Source: Parus major
Taxonomy: Eukaryota > Chordata > Aves > Passeriformes > Paridae
Assembly: GCF_001522545.3 (NCBI RefSeq)
Contig: NC_031778.1
Location: 21,974,247-22,038,246, forward strand
Reading direction: 5' to 3'
DNA: 64,000 nt
The translations under genes and the position numbers were made by a program. The notes beneath the pieces were generated by a model that did no database searches, had not been told where the DNA came from, and saw only the letters and a program-made list of their open reading frames with translations. How positions within the stretch are numbered: position 1 is the stretch's first letter; each line of letters opens with the position of its first letter. This document shows, one piece after another, positions 23,127 through 37,100 of the stretch.

Positions 23127-26100
23127 GAATATCCTGAGCTGGAATGGACCTACAGGGATCACAGGGCTGGCTGTGTGACCCCAAGCATCCCATCACATGC
23201 CTGGGAGTGTTTTCCAGACACGTCTTGAACTCCCCATCTGGAGGGTCCCAGAGGAGCCAGGCCAGTTTGGAGGAGCTGAGGTCCCGCGATCGGGCGCCGC
23301 TTTCCAGCCCGTGCGGAGACAATCCCGGATGCCGGGGCTGGGATGTGCAAACGAGGCTGAGCCGGTGCTGTGCTCGTTAGAGAAGGGCCTGGAAGCCTCT
23401 CCTGGCCACCATCTGCTGCCTTGTTTGTGGAGTTTGATCATCCCTCAATGAATGGTTCCGCTGAAGCTCCGTGATTAATCTCCGGGATCCGAATCTCTTT
23501 AGCTGCCTGAAGGATGGCAGGATTTAGCTCGTTAAAATAAAACCGTGTGAATGTGCAAATTCTCCTCAAAAGAGATTGGGATTCATGAAGCAGCTCAGTA
23601 CAAAAGTGGGGAAATGAGCTGTGGCTTTTTGTGCTGCCTATTTACAAACACAAGCTCCTTGATAAAAGCTGGGAATATCTCTTGGAGATAAGCGGTGACT
23701 AAAACAGCCCCGTGACCGTGCTCAGAGGACTTGTGGAAGGCACACAATGTCTGAAGATGATTTTAATGAGTGACACCAATTTCAGGGAGTTGTTAGGAGG
23801 CTTCTCTTTCTAGATGGTGGAAGGAATATTTCACTGACAGGTGTTTTAAAGTATTTCCTGTAAAATGAGTCGGCTCAATTTGTCCATAATGAATAAAATG
23901 AAATTTAGGGATCATTTAGGAGTTATTAATGGCTGTGATATATTAATTATGCAGCAAACTTTAATTGTCTCCTCCTTAAAAAACCAGTTCAATTAGAGTC
24001 CTTGGAGTTTTTAATAGTGTGTTGAAATAGTTTTTCAAACAACAAAGCATTAAGTCTCGTTACGGATCCATTTCTCTTTTTATGGGAAATGATTTGACCA
24101 TAACTGATCCTGACAGGGAATTTAAATAGTCTAAACCCAGCCTGGCAACAAACACAGAATCCTAATGTGTGCTGCCTGCAGCCCGTGGAATTGTCCTAAA
24201 GTCACTGAGGTTGCACAGGATATTTGTGACAGCACATTCTGGGGTTTGTGTGGGCTCTTCAGCTGATTTCTGTCTGGAGAAAGTGAAATATATTCTCTGT
24301 TGTTTCTCCTGGCCATTCCTTGAACCTGCACCGTGAGTCTGTAAAACAATTTGAAAACATGCAAATTTATTTACTCTGCTCAAAGAAATCTGTCCATTGG
24401 GCTGTTGATTTATGGCTTTTTCCCCTCCCCATCTACATCCAGTTTCACCAGGTACTTCCAGCCCGATAAAGAAAACTGTTTACAAAGTGAGATTTACTTG
24501 GGAGCGCTGTATTCATGAATAGGAAATAAAGGTAGAGTTCTGAAAGAAGCTTTTTTTCCTGCTGTAACTGTTTCTCATTTTGCACTGTGCAGGGAAATGA
24601 ATCCTTCCAGCAGCCACCTGCAGGATGTTTTTCCTGTGGAGGGAATTGATTTGCAGGTTTGCCCCAGTCAATGTTTAAGGAATGACTGGAACAATGAGGT
24701 TGTGCACAGCAGTGGCTCCCTCAGTGCAGAATTGCTGAGCCCATTTGGGGTTTGAGGAGAAATCTGGAGCAAGCTGTGCTCCCATGGAAGCTGTGTAATC
24801 CTGGGAGGGGGCTGGGGGCAGGGTGGGATGCTCAGGATGGAGCTGGGTCCAGGATGGCCACTGACCAAGGTATCTCCTGATGGATCAGGCAAGTGAAATT
24901 ATGGAAAACACAGGTGGGGTGCAAGGAAATCAGCCCAAATATTTTTGTTCCCTATAGGACAAGGGCAAATCAAGCAGGTTTTGCTTGTGGCTTTAATTCT
25001 TGGTGTTGTTTTGTTTGGTTTGACTTTAGCAAAGGGAAAAATGGAGCAAAGCTTCAAAACTCCAAGTCTGAGCTGTCGAGGGAATTCCAGGGATTCCTTT
25101 CACTCCAAGGAATGATGATGAGGAGGAGACTTTCCCTTATCAATCCTCCCTTCCCAGGATTACAAACAGCACGTGATGGGCCTTGGGAAGCTCCCAAACT
25201 CCTGGGGATTTCTTTCCTGAAAATGTTTTTCCAGGGCTGGGTTCCAGTGAGAAGGTCCCAGCCTCACCCCCTGTACAAATTGTGTGGAAGGCTGGAATAT
25301 CTTAGGGACAACTTCTCCCTCTTTAGCAGTAGTTGGGTAGAAAGATGAAATACAAATAAAAAGCAGCTGTGGGCTGGGAGTTATCCTGACTTCTAAAAAC
25401 AACACTTTTAAGAACCTCTCTGGTAGAAATAAATACTATGGCTCTGCAGATGTCTCAGGGGAGAGATGTGCTTTCTTCCTCTCTTTTTTCTTCCAGGAAA
25501 AGGATGACAATTGATATATTTATCTGTAGGAGAGACTGCTGATTTTATTTGAAGACTACAAAAAATTATTCAAGCTTCAAGCAAACTCTTCCTCTGTATT
25601 TTATTTTATTTTTTTTTAAGAAAATCAGCAAATTGAAAATCTTGCTTGTCTTTCACAGGAAGGATGTTGCAAAAAACAAGGACAAGAACAAAGGCTGATG
25701 AGGATGAAGATGAGGAGAAAAGCAGCTCCTTTTTTATCTCCAAAATCTCCTAATTTTGGAGAGAAACAATTATTTTACTTGTAAGTAACTTATACAAGGG
25801 GGGTTATGCAGAGGTATGCTTTGACACATCAGAATTAGGTAAAAAGCCAAAAAACAGGAAGTTTCAGACCAAATTTTTTGGAGGGTGATGGAAGACAAGA
25901 TTTGATGTTAAAAGAAAACACTCACACTGCCTCCAATTTGAACCATTTGTCAGTTAAAGCAACATGAATTGGATTTTAAGCAAATTCTTGCTTTCTCAAG
26001 TTTGCTTTCCCCACCCCCCAGTTAGGAACCAGACCATCATGTGATGGGCAAATAGGAAATGGAATTTCCCAGCTCCAGCATCTGAATCATCCAAATGAAT

Positions 26101-27114
26101 TAGAATTGAAGGTGATTTTGTTATATGTGGGGTTAATTCTGCATGGGATATTTGTTGAAGACTGAGCAGCAATAAAAAGAACATGGAGTGAGAAAAGCAC
26201 TTTTCATACAATTTCAATCTAGAATCCAATCCCAGAGCGTTCTCCCTTGATTTCACTCTATCAAGCTGTCAGAAACCACACCTGAATTTGGCCCAGCACT
26301 GTAGGTTTCATTATTCTGATATGAAAATAGAAAAATGGCCAAATAGGTGCATTTTTCTGAGGAATTTCCATTTTTTGCCAGTTCCCAGCCATGCCAGCCA
26401 GGAGCAGGGGTGTGATCCCCTTCTCCCACCTCCCAGCCCAGTGGGGGCCTTGCAGAAAGTTTCTTCCCCGAGTTTTCAGAGTGCCTGGAAGAATAAAAGA
26501 TGAACTTGTTCCACTTTTGGTACATTTTTACCAAAAGTACAGGAAGAAGAAGCTGGCTTTTGGGTGCTCTTGTAAATATTTTACTCGTGAGAAAGTGGGC
26601 TCGAGAGGGATTCTCTCTTCTGTTGGAGCCAGATTCCTCAGAAATAGTGCTTTTAGTAAAAATTGCTTTGGGATTCCATCCACATGTCCTACTTTCCAGC
26701 TCTGCAGCAACGGGAGGTATTTCTTGGAGTATGTGCTTTTTTTGGAGACATTTATGGTAATGCAGAAACCTCTAGACCAGATACTAATTTTTCCATAATT
26801 AAAATTTCATTAAAAAAAGATGATTAGAAGCCTTATTATGTAAGTTGGATTTCTGGCTGGCTTGCTAAGCATGTTGTATTTGTACGAGTAGGCCGTGTCA
26901 CATCTGATTTGCAGATTGCTCCTTACCTGGTCTGAAACCCTCCAAAATGGTGAAGAAAAGTTCTCTTGGATTTAAAAGTTTCTTGGTGTGACCTTAAATT
27001 GCTGCAGCTGGATTTGTTGTTTGTGTTTGATGGAAGAAGCTGCACAGCTTTGTGCCCCATCCCTTCATCCTCCTGTGGAAGCAGAGGCTGAGGAGGGGAA
27101 GCAGATTCTTGCCC
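23127..27114. other. intergenic; minor CpG cluster and candidate conserved block
   Basis: A small CpG cluster lies at about 23,281-23,345, too short for a typical island. The stretch 23,860-24,110 is AT-rich but not simple repeat, with several TAAT and TTAATTA-like motifs, as seen in developmental enhancers; this is inference only. An exon-like AG at 25,659 is followed by an early stop. No repeat family was recognised. Confidence 0.4.
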
Positions 27115-27277
27115 AGAGAAATTGTGGATGCTCCTGGATCATCCCTGGAAGTGCCCAAGGCCAGGCTGGACAGGGCTTGGAGCAGCCTGGGACAGTGGAA
27201 AGTGTCCCTGCCCATGGAAGGGGCTGGAATGAGATGAGTTTTAAAGTCCTTTCCAACCCAAACCAGTCCATGAGTCT
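27115..27277 (+). mobile_element. CR1 LINE 3' fragment, sense
   Basis: 'GTGCCCAAGGCCAGGCTGGA', 'GGAGCAGCCTGGGACAGTGG', 'GTCCCTGCCCATGGAAGGGG' and terminal 'CCTTTCCAACCCAAACCAGT' are present in order. Only the last ~160 bp of the element remains. Confidence 0.9.
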
Positions 27278-30200
27278 CCTCCTTGGCTGGCAGGCAAGAA
27301 ACCTTTTATCCTGCAATCTTCCCTCAAGGTCTGCTTCAAGCTGTATTTCCATATGTCTATAACTATATCAATATTTTAAATAAATATATAAACTGTGCAT
27401 ATATGAAAAGCCTCCCCCTGAATGCTCTGCAAACACAGATGGATCTGGCAGTTTGAAGCTCAGGGAAGGACTGAAGGTGACAGCAAGAGCAAAACCAAAG
27501 TGCAGACAAGGGCAGGCTCACGGAGGGAACCGCTCCTGGATCCATCCCCACGGATCCTCCTCAGCCTTGGGGGAGACACTGCCCTCCTCTTCCTGCCTTT
27601 GGGGACTCCCTGAGGGCTGTGACAGGAAACACAGATTGATTTCAGCTGAATTGATTCAGATTTATTTCAGCAGATTTATTTATTTATTCAGCTCTACAAT
27701 TGATCTCACAGCATTTCTGCTCCTGCTATGGGATCAAACCGGATCCCAGCTGAGCCTTGGTGTCGCTGCTTCACGTGGCATCCAAATAGCTCAGCACAAA
27801 TGATGTGTTGTGCCTGAATTCTCCTCAGGATGGAATTGTTTGCACAAAACAAAGCAGTAATTAATGCTATTAATTATCTTCAAGAGGCTGGCCCAGTTTG
27901 CCAGCTCTTGCTGTATTTCCCTGTGTTCATCTTACTTGGGAAGAATCCCACCAGAGCAGAAAGTCTGGGCTTTTTCGCTGAAGGGGAAGCTGGTTTTAGG
28001 AGAGAAATGGGTTTTATTTATTAGGAGAGAAGGGGTTTTATTTCGCCTAAATGGTAATAAGGAGGAAAAAACCCCAAACAAAACACGTTTTTACTCTATT
28101 TAGAGTTTCTGAACACTTTTTGCCTGTAACTACATTATCTGCCTGGTAGAACAGCATTATAAAGATGAGATGAGAAAAGTTAATTCACAGGAGTACAATT
28201 CCATTTGTTTTTCCAGTAAACCTGGCTTTGAAGGGTGTGTTTAGGTCACTGAGTGTTGGAGCCCTCAAGGAGACTGATGGCATGAATGTGTCTGATTTTG
28301 TTCCTCTCCATGAGAAATACTTTTGGGAAAAGACAGTGGAGCAGTGCTGGGAAAATCTGTGTCCTCCCAGGCTGCTGGAAAATAAAGAGACCTTCATTAT
28401 ATTCTCATTACTCCAGCTCTCAGCACAGAAAGACAAAAAAATATAAAGGTCACTAGCTTTTACCATCTGTGCTAAAAGGAGATGAAGGTAATAGAGAACT
28501 CCAAGATTTATTGCTTAGCAGCTGATTTGGGGCTTCAAGTAAGCAGTGAGACTCTTAAACCTATCTCAACACTTCCTTATTTTGTAAAAATGTTCCAGAA
28601 CCCCCTGAATTTGATGGAAACATCAGAACTTCCTTCAATCAGGCGCTGGATCAGACTTCACAGGTTAATTGAGCACACAAGTCTGGAATACCAGCTCCTG
28701 AATGGCTTTGACCAAATAAAAAGGATTTTAATTTGTGAAATACATGAGAGTATGAGAGGAAAATTACATCTGGGGATTGCACCAGGTGATTTCTGTTTAA
28801 TAAGATGAGAGACTTCCCTCGGTCCATTTGGAAACCGCTTGACAGGGTCTGTGCAGCTGCTTAATTGGACGCATTAAAGCAGCTGACTGGTGCATTCATC
28901 AGTGTCCTTGCGTCCTCCAGGAGCCTTCCTGATGCCTTTGGAATTTTGCTTGGCACTTCCTATTCCTTAGAGAAGCTCCTCTCCTGGCCTGCCAGCTCCC
29001 AGGCTGCCCACGGTGGGAAGGATGAAGGATGCAGGCACATCCAGCCCCGCAGGCTGGAGCACCGAGCTGAGCACGGGCTGCAGATCCCAGGGTGAGGAAT
29101 CTGGAGGTGAGAACTGGGAGCTTTGCTGTGAGACACGTTCACTTTTGCTGAGATGGATTTCAAAGGTCAACAGCTCAGCTTCCAGAAAGAAATGAGGTGA
29201 AAGAATCTGATTGTGTTGGACACTTTGCAGCTGACTCAGCAAGGCCAAGTGTGCAACCTCCAAATTAAATACTTTGAAGCTGATTTAATTGTCACATGAG
29301 CTGTGAATTTTTTAATCAGCTGCCTGTTTCTATCTGACCAAGGGATGCTATTTCTCTGTAAGGATGACAGCAGCAACGCTCTCTCTGCTTTTCTGTGGAA
29401 GGCCAGGTGTAAACACTGTCATTTTTATTCAGACAATTCCAGCATTTCAGAGCTTCTTCACTAATTTAGTTTTAATTGTCCAAACCTCACCCTCATGAAA
29501 CAAAAGAAAAATTGGTCTGGCACTTCCATGTGACCATGGGTTGCTCAAAATGAGAGATAAATGAGGGATAAAGCCATTAAAACCATGTGGGCAGTGCAAT
29601 TTTAAAAGCCAAACTCGAGTGGAGCGTGATGCTTGTGTGTGAATATCCCCATTACCAAAGTAAATAATCCCAGCTGTTGGCAAATCTGAATTTCAGCTCT
29701 AAATGGCCTTGGCTTCTCAGTGACCTCTACAGAGAGGGAACAGCTGGATTGTTCATAAAATCCCTGCCAGTTTTTATTTGAAAGTCTTGTGGCCCCAGTC
29801 CTGCTTCCAGCACACTGAATATTGAGGTTTTTCCTGCTCTGGCTGTGCTGCAGATGTGGGCACTGGGAGCTGATTTGCTGTTTGAGGCTCTGAAGCATCA
29901 CTCATTAAAGCCACTCTGCTGCCTTTAGGATCAGGGTAGCAGTAAATCTGTATTAGATTCTTTTTTGCTGCTAGCTTTAACAATTCCCAGTCAAAAGTTT
30001 TCTCATTTATGTTTAAATGGCTATCTTGTATCTGAAATTAAGTATTAAGTCCTGGTAATGTATTAATTAGTCCTTTTTTTGTTGTTTTTTGAGTTTAATG
30101 TACCTTTTAATTAACTGAAGCCAGAAACACAGTTTACACATTTAAAATCCCAGTCCTTTAAATCGTTGCAAGTTTCATCCTAAACTTACAGAAATCAATA

Positions 30201-31407
30201 GACAAAGTCCTGTGGCTTTCCCAAGAGCTAAATGCCTGTAATTACAGCTGGAAGGTGAGATCCCAGAGTGTGGACAAAAAGTGGTGTGGGATGTTTTGGT
30301 GAGGGATGCCCTCAGCACTCAGGGCATCATTTCCTGCCTGGCCAGTAATGAGCAGGGCTCCAGGAGCGCCGTGCACTTTTGGTTTGATTTTATTTAATGC
30401 TCTCTACAGTGATAACAATCACTGGGCCATCAAATCCAGCCTTTGCCTACTGCTTTTCTGTCTTGTTAAATGCAAGTGCACTCTCAGCTGAAGTGGTTGC
30501 AGTGATTTTAGATCTGTGCCCGTTCTGTGCTCATCATCTCGTTAACAATATCCGAGTGTGTGAAATTCCGAGCGAGGCAACTCCTCAGGCTCCTTTCCCA
30601 AAGAAGGCAGCACAGCCCTTCCTCCCACACTGCTCCTGAGATACTATCAGGTGTCATAGTAACAGCTCAGAGAGTATCATTTATTCCTATTCATGAATTA
30701 GTCTGGCTTTAGCAGGAGGGATTGATGCACATGAGGAGAAGGAATCTTGTCCGGGACTGGAGGAATCCTTGGAGACCATCCCGCTGTATCCATGTAAATA
30801 AATGGCTGCAGGCTAAACCTGCTCAGTCATGCAGACCTTCAGGGAACAGTTTTAGAGCTCTTGTTTCAGTAGAGGATAATTTGATTATTTTTTTTTCAGT
30901 CCTTAATGGCTGGATTGGAGTTCTAATAAATTAAAGGAATGGAGACTTGGAGGAGGAGGGTGGGGAGAAAAAGCCAGCCCAGACTCCCTGAGTTGATTGG
31001 GGGATTAATTTGCCCCTGTGAAAAAGTTAAAAGCAAAGTTCTGCTTGATACAGGAGGTTTTGGAAGGAGTAGCACGTGCAGGGTGGGAGGCCTCTCTCTT
31101 TGGATGTTTCAGGATCTGCAGCTGATTTTCAGTCCAAAGGTTTAGGTGGGGAAGAAATGAAATTGAATCAGCAGTTACAAAAGCACCGGGGAAGGCACAT
31201 TGCCAGGGATTTCTCCCTTGAGATGGACTGGTTTGATTTTGGTGCCCAAAAAAGGTGCTGGCTCTGGCTGGATTGCCCAGGAACAGGGCATCCCCAAGGA
31301 TTGGCTGTTCCTCATCCATCCAGACCTTCTTCACTCCTGGTCTGTAGGAATTCTGCTCCCTGACATCTTCACCCTTCCCCGTCTGATGGTGAACATGGGG
31401 GTGGTTC
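27278..31407. other. intergenic, no gene seen
   Basis: A frame at 28482-28808 (108 codons) has no recognisable domain. A ~25-bp tandem duplication is listed separately. The segment 28,980-29,110 is GC-rich. No repeat family was recognised. Confidence 0.45.
27997..28044. repeat. tandem duplication, two ~25-bp units
   Basis: TTAGGAGAGAA followed by a G run and TTTTATTT occurs twice head to tail (27997-28021 and 28022-28044); the second unit lacks two bases. Confidence 0.9.
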
Positions 31408-31465
31408 TGTATTGACCATGATGACCTTAAAGGCATTTTCCACCCTTAACAATTCCATGACTCCA
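31408..31465 (+). mobile_element. possible CR1 3' tail, diverged
   Basis: 'GATGACCTTAAAGGCATTTT' then 'CCACCCTTAACAATTCCATG' resembles the last ~50 bp of a CR1 (GATGACCTTTAAGGTCCCTTCC-like end). Upstream similarity is not visible, so it is either a very short insertion or a coincidence. Confidence 0.4.
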
Positions 31466-33389
31466 TTCCATCAGATTTGCCAGACCTGGCCAATGAACTC
31501 AAGGGTGTGAGGCAGAGATGGAAACACCGTGGCCCTTAGGGCTGAACAAGTCTCATTCCCTAACTGGGAGAAGAATCCCCAAAATCTAAACTTGTCAGCA
31601 GAAGTGGAAGCAGAAAATCCAGTGTTTTTCTTGGAGCAGGGCAGTGCTCGAGCTCTGCCTCTCTCATTTTTTAAACCCTTCCTGCAGCCTGATTTTCACA
31701 GTGCACCTCACCAAATGTTCCCCTGGTTTTGATGTGGAATTCACTCCTGTTTTGTAGCCTTGAAAGCAATATTTGATGAGAAGAGCCTGTTCCCAAAAGA
31801 AATTCATGATCCTGAACAAAACAAGCGAAGCAACTCTGTCAGTGAATGTGGAGGAGAAATAAAAAGAAAGAAGCAGCAAGCAAAGCTGGCAGAAAAATAA
31901 ACCTCCTCTTCCAAAGGAAGGTGTGTACACAGAATGCAGATCCAGGGCAATTGTCTTTGCTGTGCCATTTGTTTTTCTCCAATGTGCTCTCTTTTCTCTT
32001 TGGAGCAGCGTTTTCAGCCATTGTGTGGGATCTCATCCTTACACAACCCTTGGTCCTAGCTAGGATTCCCTCTCTCCAACCCTGACCTGGGTTTTTCATC
32101 AGAGGAACCAGAATCAGGGAGGTCACTCTTCTACTTTTTGTCTTGTGGTTTGGGTAATTTCCCTGATTGAAGTTTCCAGGCATTTGGATGTTCTTGGAAT
32201 GCTTTAAAACCACGAGCGATCAAATCCTCATCTGATTTAAACCAAAGAGTCTGAGTACAGTGAAGTTACTTGTCATTTATTCACTTCCAAATTTAAGGTT
32301 TCCTCTGAGTTTCCTGTTCTAACCCTAAAGAACAAATGCAAGTATGAGCCCAGAGAAGAACCTGGTGTTTGCAGGGATTGTGCTGTCCCCAAGGTTGGAT
32401 ATCATTAATTCAGAGTAAGGAAGTGCTGACCCCCAGCCTGATCTCCCACTGGTACCAACCCATCCCTGTCTATCAGGGAAGCCACGTGCAAATGGAATTA
32501 AGCTGGATGCTTGATTGCATTAGGTGGTGTCAAAACATTAATCATGGCAATCATGGATGTTTTCAACTGAAAAAAAAAAAAGAAAAAATACTTTGTGTGT
32601 CATTGAATATGAAAAAAACCCACTATTCTTGCACTGGTTTACTATAATTTCCTCATTAATCTGAAAGGCAAGAAATCTCTGTAGACAACCTCATTTCCTC
32701 CATTTTCCAGCTTAATACCTGTTCTGGATAAATCTGGGGAAAGTAGTTGAGGATTCAGTGCTTGCCTAAACTGACAGAAATGTTTTAAGAGGTACTTTCT
32801 CTAAAAAAAACTCCAGCTTTAATTCTTTCTCTGCCGGGAACTTTGCTATTCATTAAGGAGCAAGGTCAGATTGCAGGAAGAAAACAATGAGCTGCTTTCC
32901 TACCTCAGAGGCAGCTTTTGCTCAGGAGATGCTGCTCTCTGCAGTATCTGGTTGAGTGTTTGTCATCTCATTTCTCCTGGAAAATATTTTGTCACTAGAA
33001 AATGGGCTTTATTCAAAGCAATTTACATATCTTACTGCAATAGTTACTCTATTGGCTCATGCTCAAGTTTAAGTCAATCTGCAAAATATCCTCTTGTAGA
33101 ATAATTTGCATGTGTAATTTGCCAGACCAAATCCTGCAGAGATTTGAGTCACGCTGAATTCAGGAGGACTATTCAGGTTTACGTATGCTTTTGAAAAATT
33201 AAATCCTAAGTGCAGAGTTGTTTACAAGGTCAAAGCCTGTTTTTTTCCCCAGTACCACGTAAACTTCAAAGCAAATAAAATCTCCTCCTGCAAGAACATA
33301 TTTGCAGAGTAACGTGATAATGGGTAATGTCAGATATGTGTTCATTAATTCAGAGCCATTTTAGCATCAGTGCCATGGATACGAGAGCC
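31466..33389. other. intergenic, no gene seen
   Basis: Unique AT-rich sequence with A runs near 32,569-32,586. A minus-strand frame at 31839-32213 (124 codons) carries no recognised content. Confidence 0.5.
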
Positions 33390-33530
33390 ATGGAATTGTG
33401 GAATGGTTTGGATTGGAAGGGATCCTCAAGTCCATCTCATTCCAAACCCTGCCATGGCAGGGACACCTTCCACTATCCCAGGTTGCTCCCAGCCCCATCC
33501 AACCTGGCCTTGGACACTGCCAAGCATGGG
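33390..33530 (-). mobile_element. CR1 LINE 3' fragment, antisense
   Basis: 'GGAATTGTGGAATGGTTTGG', 'CCCTGCCATGGCAGGGACAC', 'TATCCCAGGTTGCTCCCAGC' and 'CATCCAACCTGGCCTTGGAC' are in the antisense order. About 140 bp. Confidence 0.9.
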
Positions 33531-33849
33531 GAGCTTTAATTAATTAAGCCAAAGACTCGAAGAATAGAACTTTAAAGGACTTTTGTTCCTTTTCCCAGAG
33601 CTGTATCTTATCTCTTCCGTCTGTATTTTCTCTGATAATTTTTTACAGCTCTCCTGTGTTATTGCCTTAACGACTTTAGGACCTCAATTACACGCAGAGT
33701 AGATGCTTGATGCTTTCTAAGTGGTGAAAAATTATCCTTGCTCTGAGAAACTCTGAGTCAGATAATTAAAATAATCCTGGGGCACAGGGGAAGGAAACCA
33801 GCAGTTCCTCCTGCCCAGGTGTGTACCTGGGGTGGCAGAATCAGCAGCA
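33531..33849. other. intergenic, no gene seen
   Basis: Unique sequence between the CR1 fragment and the G-rich minisatellite. No gene or repeat was recognised. Confidence 0.5.
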
Positions 33850-34185
33850 GGGGGGAGCACAGGGGGGAGCACAGGGGGANNNNNNNNNNNNNNNNNNNNN
33901 NNNNNNNNNNNNNNNNNNNNNNNNNNNNNNNNNNNNNNNNNNNNNNNNNNNNNNNNNNNNNNNNNNNNNNNNNNNNNNNNNNNNNNNNNNNNNNNNNNNN
34001 NNNNNNNNNNNNNNNNNNNNNNNNNNNNNNNNNNNNNNNNNNNNNNNNNNNNNNNNNNNNNNNNNNNNNNNNNNNNNNNNNNNNNNNNNNNNNNNNNNNN
34101 NNNNNNNNNNNNNNNNNNNNNNNNNNNNNNNNNNNNNNNNNNNNNNAGGGGGAGCACAGGGGGAGCACAGGGGGAGCACAGGGGG
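33850..34185. repeat. G-rich 11/12-bp minisatellite containing assembly gap
   Basis: On the left, two 12-bp units (GGGGGGAGCACA) and a partial one precede the Ns. On the right, three 11-bp units (GGGGGAGCACA) plus a last GGGGG follow them. Unknown bases span 33880-34146 (267 N). The right side alone has four G5 tracts separated by AGCACA loops, the arrangement of a G-quadruplex. Frames crossing the Ns are artefacts. Confidence 0.95.
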
Positions 34186-37100
34186 TTTGGCTGGGTTTGA
34201 AGGTGTGAGGAGGCAGCAGTGGCTGCTCTGGAGGTGACAGGAAGATGTATCTGCTGCTGCTGCAGGAGCACAGGGACCTTCCCTTCTCGCTGCCTGATGC
34301 TTGCACCGAATGCTCTCCTCTTCATATCACTTAAACTTAATTTCAAACCTGAGGAGTTTCAGGGGAGGCCAATTTTTAAGAATTGATCTGCTGCAGCGGT
34401 GGCCTTTTGTGCCTCGCAGGAATGGAAAGCCATCGGTGCACACCGGCCCCAAATCAGCTGTGCAGGGCTGAGGTGCAAATGGGACACAGATTTGCTTGGC
34501 CCTGGGACTTAGACCTAATTATTTCTGTTCTCAGGGCTCGGAATTAAACCTTTATACTCTTGAAGAGGGAAAATTCCCACTCTCCCACAACTTCTAGTCT
34601 GAGGAGATGGCAATATATTGGACTTTAAACCATTGCCACCTTTATGCAAAGAAAAGCTTTTTTGCTCAATTTCAGAAGTTTCTAACCCATTATTTATGGC
34701 ATTCTCTTCCTTTAAAGCTTGAGCAGGCTCAGATTTAAAATAGGCAGAGTGACAATGAATGTTTGTGAGAAGGCCACAAATAATGTTTCTGTACAGACCC
34801 AGCACTCACAGGCTGGGCCATCCATCACTGAGTCACACCGAGCTTGTCGTGCCTCCCGCAAGTGACAACAGCCTTATCTCCAACCCATCCAGATTAAAAG
34901 CTTTCTAGATGTTCCATCATATATTTCCAGCGCTTTTAATGTCACAGTATTTCTCTGGTTTAGATTAGATTGCTTTTAGCCTAAAGCTGTTTTGTTCACG
35001 TTCAGCTGGTGATGGAGTGAGGGATGGCTTTGCATCTGCAGGGTAAGGGCTGGGCTGAGCCCCAGCCCTGTGCTGACTAAGGGGGATTTCACAGGCTGCT
35101 TCTGGCTGCTTTTTCTATGGAATGGAAGGAAAAGGGCACAGGACAGAGCAATTTCTTGTGGGAGCCACACAGGGCAAGATTATCAGGGACCCTATGTAAT
35201 GTATTAGCTACAAATGCAGAGCTCTGAACTCTGTTACAGAGGAGGTTGCAAGGTAAACAAAAATGTCAGGTAAATTGAGACAGAAATGAGCATTTCTTAA
35301 ATTCTCGTAATCCCATTAAACTGAAACCTTGTTCCCTCCATTAATTTCTTCCAAAGGCAGCCCTGACAGCTCAGCATTTGCTGCTCGCCTGTTTTGGCCC
35401 TTGGTGCATTAATCAAATTGTTTTTCATGTTAGGCTTATCTGTGTCCTTGTTTTAGACTTTGTTTTTCAAGGCAAACCTGCTTTACCACCGACCAGTGGA
35501 GAGGTGTGACACTGTTTTCCAGCTAGTTGTGCATGTTAATCCTGTCCAAGGCCTTTGGGAACAGTTAATGTGTCACTGATGGGGATTCACACGGGACGCT
35601 GTTGCAACAGCAGCCAGAGACAGCCATTAACAGAGGAAAGTTAAATATTTTAAGAGGAGTTTGGAATTCCCAGTGCCTAAATCTGGGTTGCTTTTGCTTC
35701 AGCTTTAAGGGAAGGCAGAGTTGTGTGTGGGCCTCGGCTCTTTCCCACAAGACCTCTCAGTTCCTGATTGATCTCGACAGAAACTTTGGAAAATTTGATT
35801 GAATTAAAAATATATTTATCTCTGAAACTTAATGTGCTTGGGCACTGATCCAAAGCCCATTAAAGCAAATGGAAAGAGCCCCATTGGTTTTATTCCTTTT
35901 CAGCTGATGCCTTTAGGACAGTGCAGGTGACAAACAGCAGGATGGATTTGGGGCAGGATTCTCCCAAGAGCTGCTGAGATGATTTCCAAATCCCCTTTTC
36001 AGCTCATGTGATTGATGTTTATTGTCTGGGTTAAAGCATTACAGAGATCCTATTTCTTTGTATCCTGCTTGTCCAGCAATAAACAAGATCCCCATGAAAG
36101 AAAATAAATATGTTGTGTCAGTTCTTTGAATGGAAGAAAAGGGGGTGTGGGTGTTGGTGATCCTTTTGAAGTGGAGTTCTAAGTCAATATCTGAATGCCT
36201 TTCTAAAGGAAAGTTTGACTTGCCTTGACAAAGATCAGAAAAAAAAAATAATTCTTATTCTTTGAAATTTTGCCATCTTGACTTAAAAATTCTGAAGTGG
36301 GGCACTACATAATTGAAAGTCCAGGTTTGTATTTGCCATGAGAGCCACTCTCTACTTGTTACAGAGTGCTTCTCAATAGTATTTCTCAATAATGTAATAT
36401 TGAAATAATGTAAGGGTTTGGTTTTGTGTGTAAGAGTGATACAGCATTTGTGGATAGAACAAATTTGCTTCTCAGATCAGGGAAATGAGACAATTGTTGA
36501 ATTTGTTTCTCAGGAGGAAAAGAACTCTCTTATTGTGTCCATGAGTGGGGCGTTTAAAGGAATGTGTTCCTTAAGCCAAATAATTCTGATAAGAAAGCCC
36601 TAAATATGAATTTTAACTTTCCTTGACATGGATTTTTGTGGGATTAGATCTGGCAGCCATTCAGATACAGAAGTTTTCATTAGAAGGCTGATTTACACCC
36701 AGCCCTGCTCCAGGTCAGAGATAACTCTCCCAAAAGACGTAAGCAACTTCCTTCCATGAGTAAAGACACGGAGCAATAAAACTTCAGAAAAGTCAGTAGT
36801 TTTATCTAATTTTCTCAGGCAAGAGCAGTACTTTGAAGATAAATCACTTCCCTGGTTCCAATAATTTAATTGGTTTCAATCATCTGGCGGGGGAGAAGTG
36901 CAATAAACAGTGTGATAATGCCAAGTGTGTGATAGCAGAGCTCTGCCTTGGCTGGCACTGGGCTGTCCCTGCTGGGACACTGCTCTGTCCCTGTGCTGCC
37001 AGCACTGGATCTCCATGGGGCTCTTCATTCCCTTGGTGCTGCTCCAGTGCTCCAAATGGGGCACTGGGGACAAAGGACAAGCACTTAAAAGCAGCTTTGA

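Noticed and set aside
33732..34346. Long frames across the N run on both strands
   Set aside because: Most of their length is unknown bases and minisatellite, so openness means nothing.
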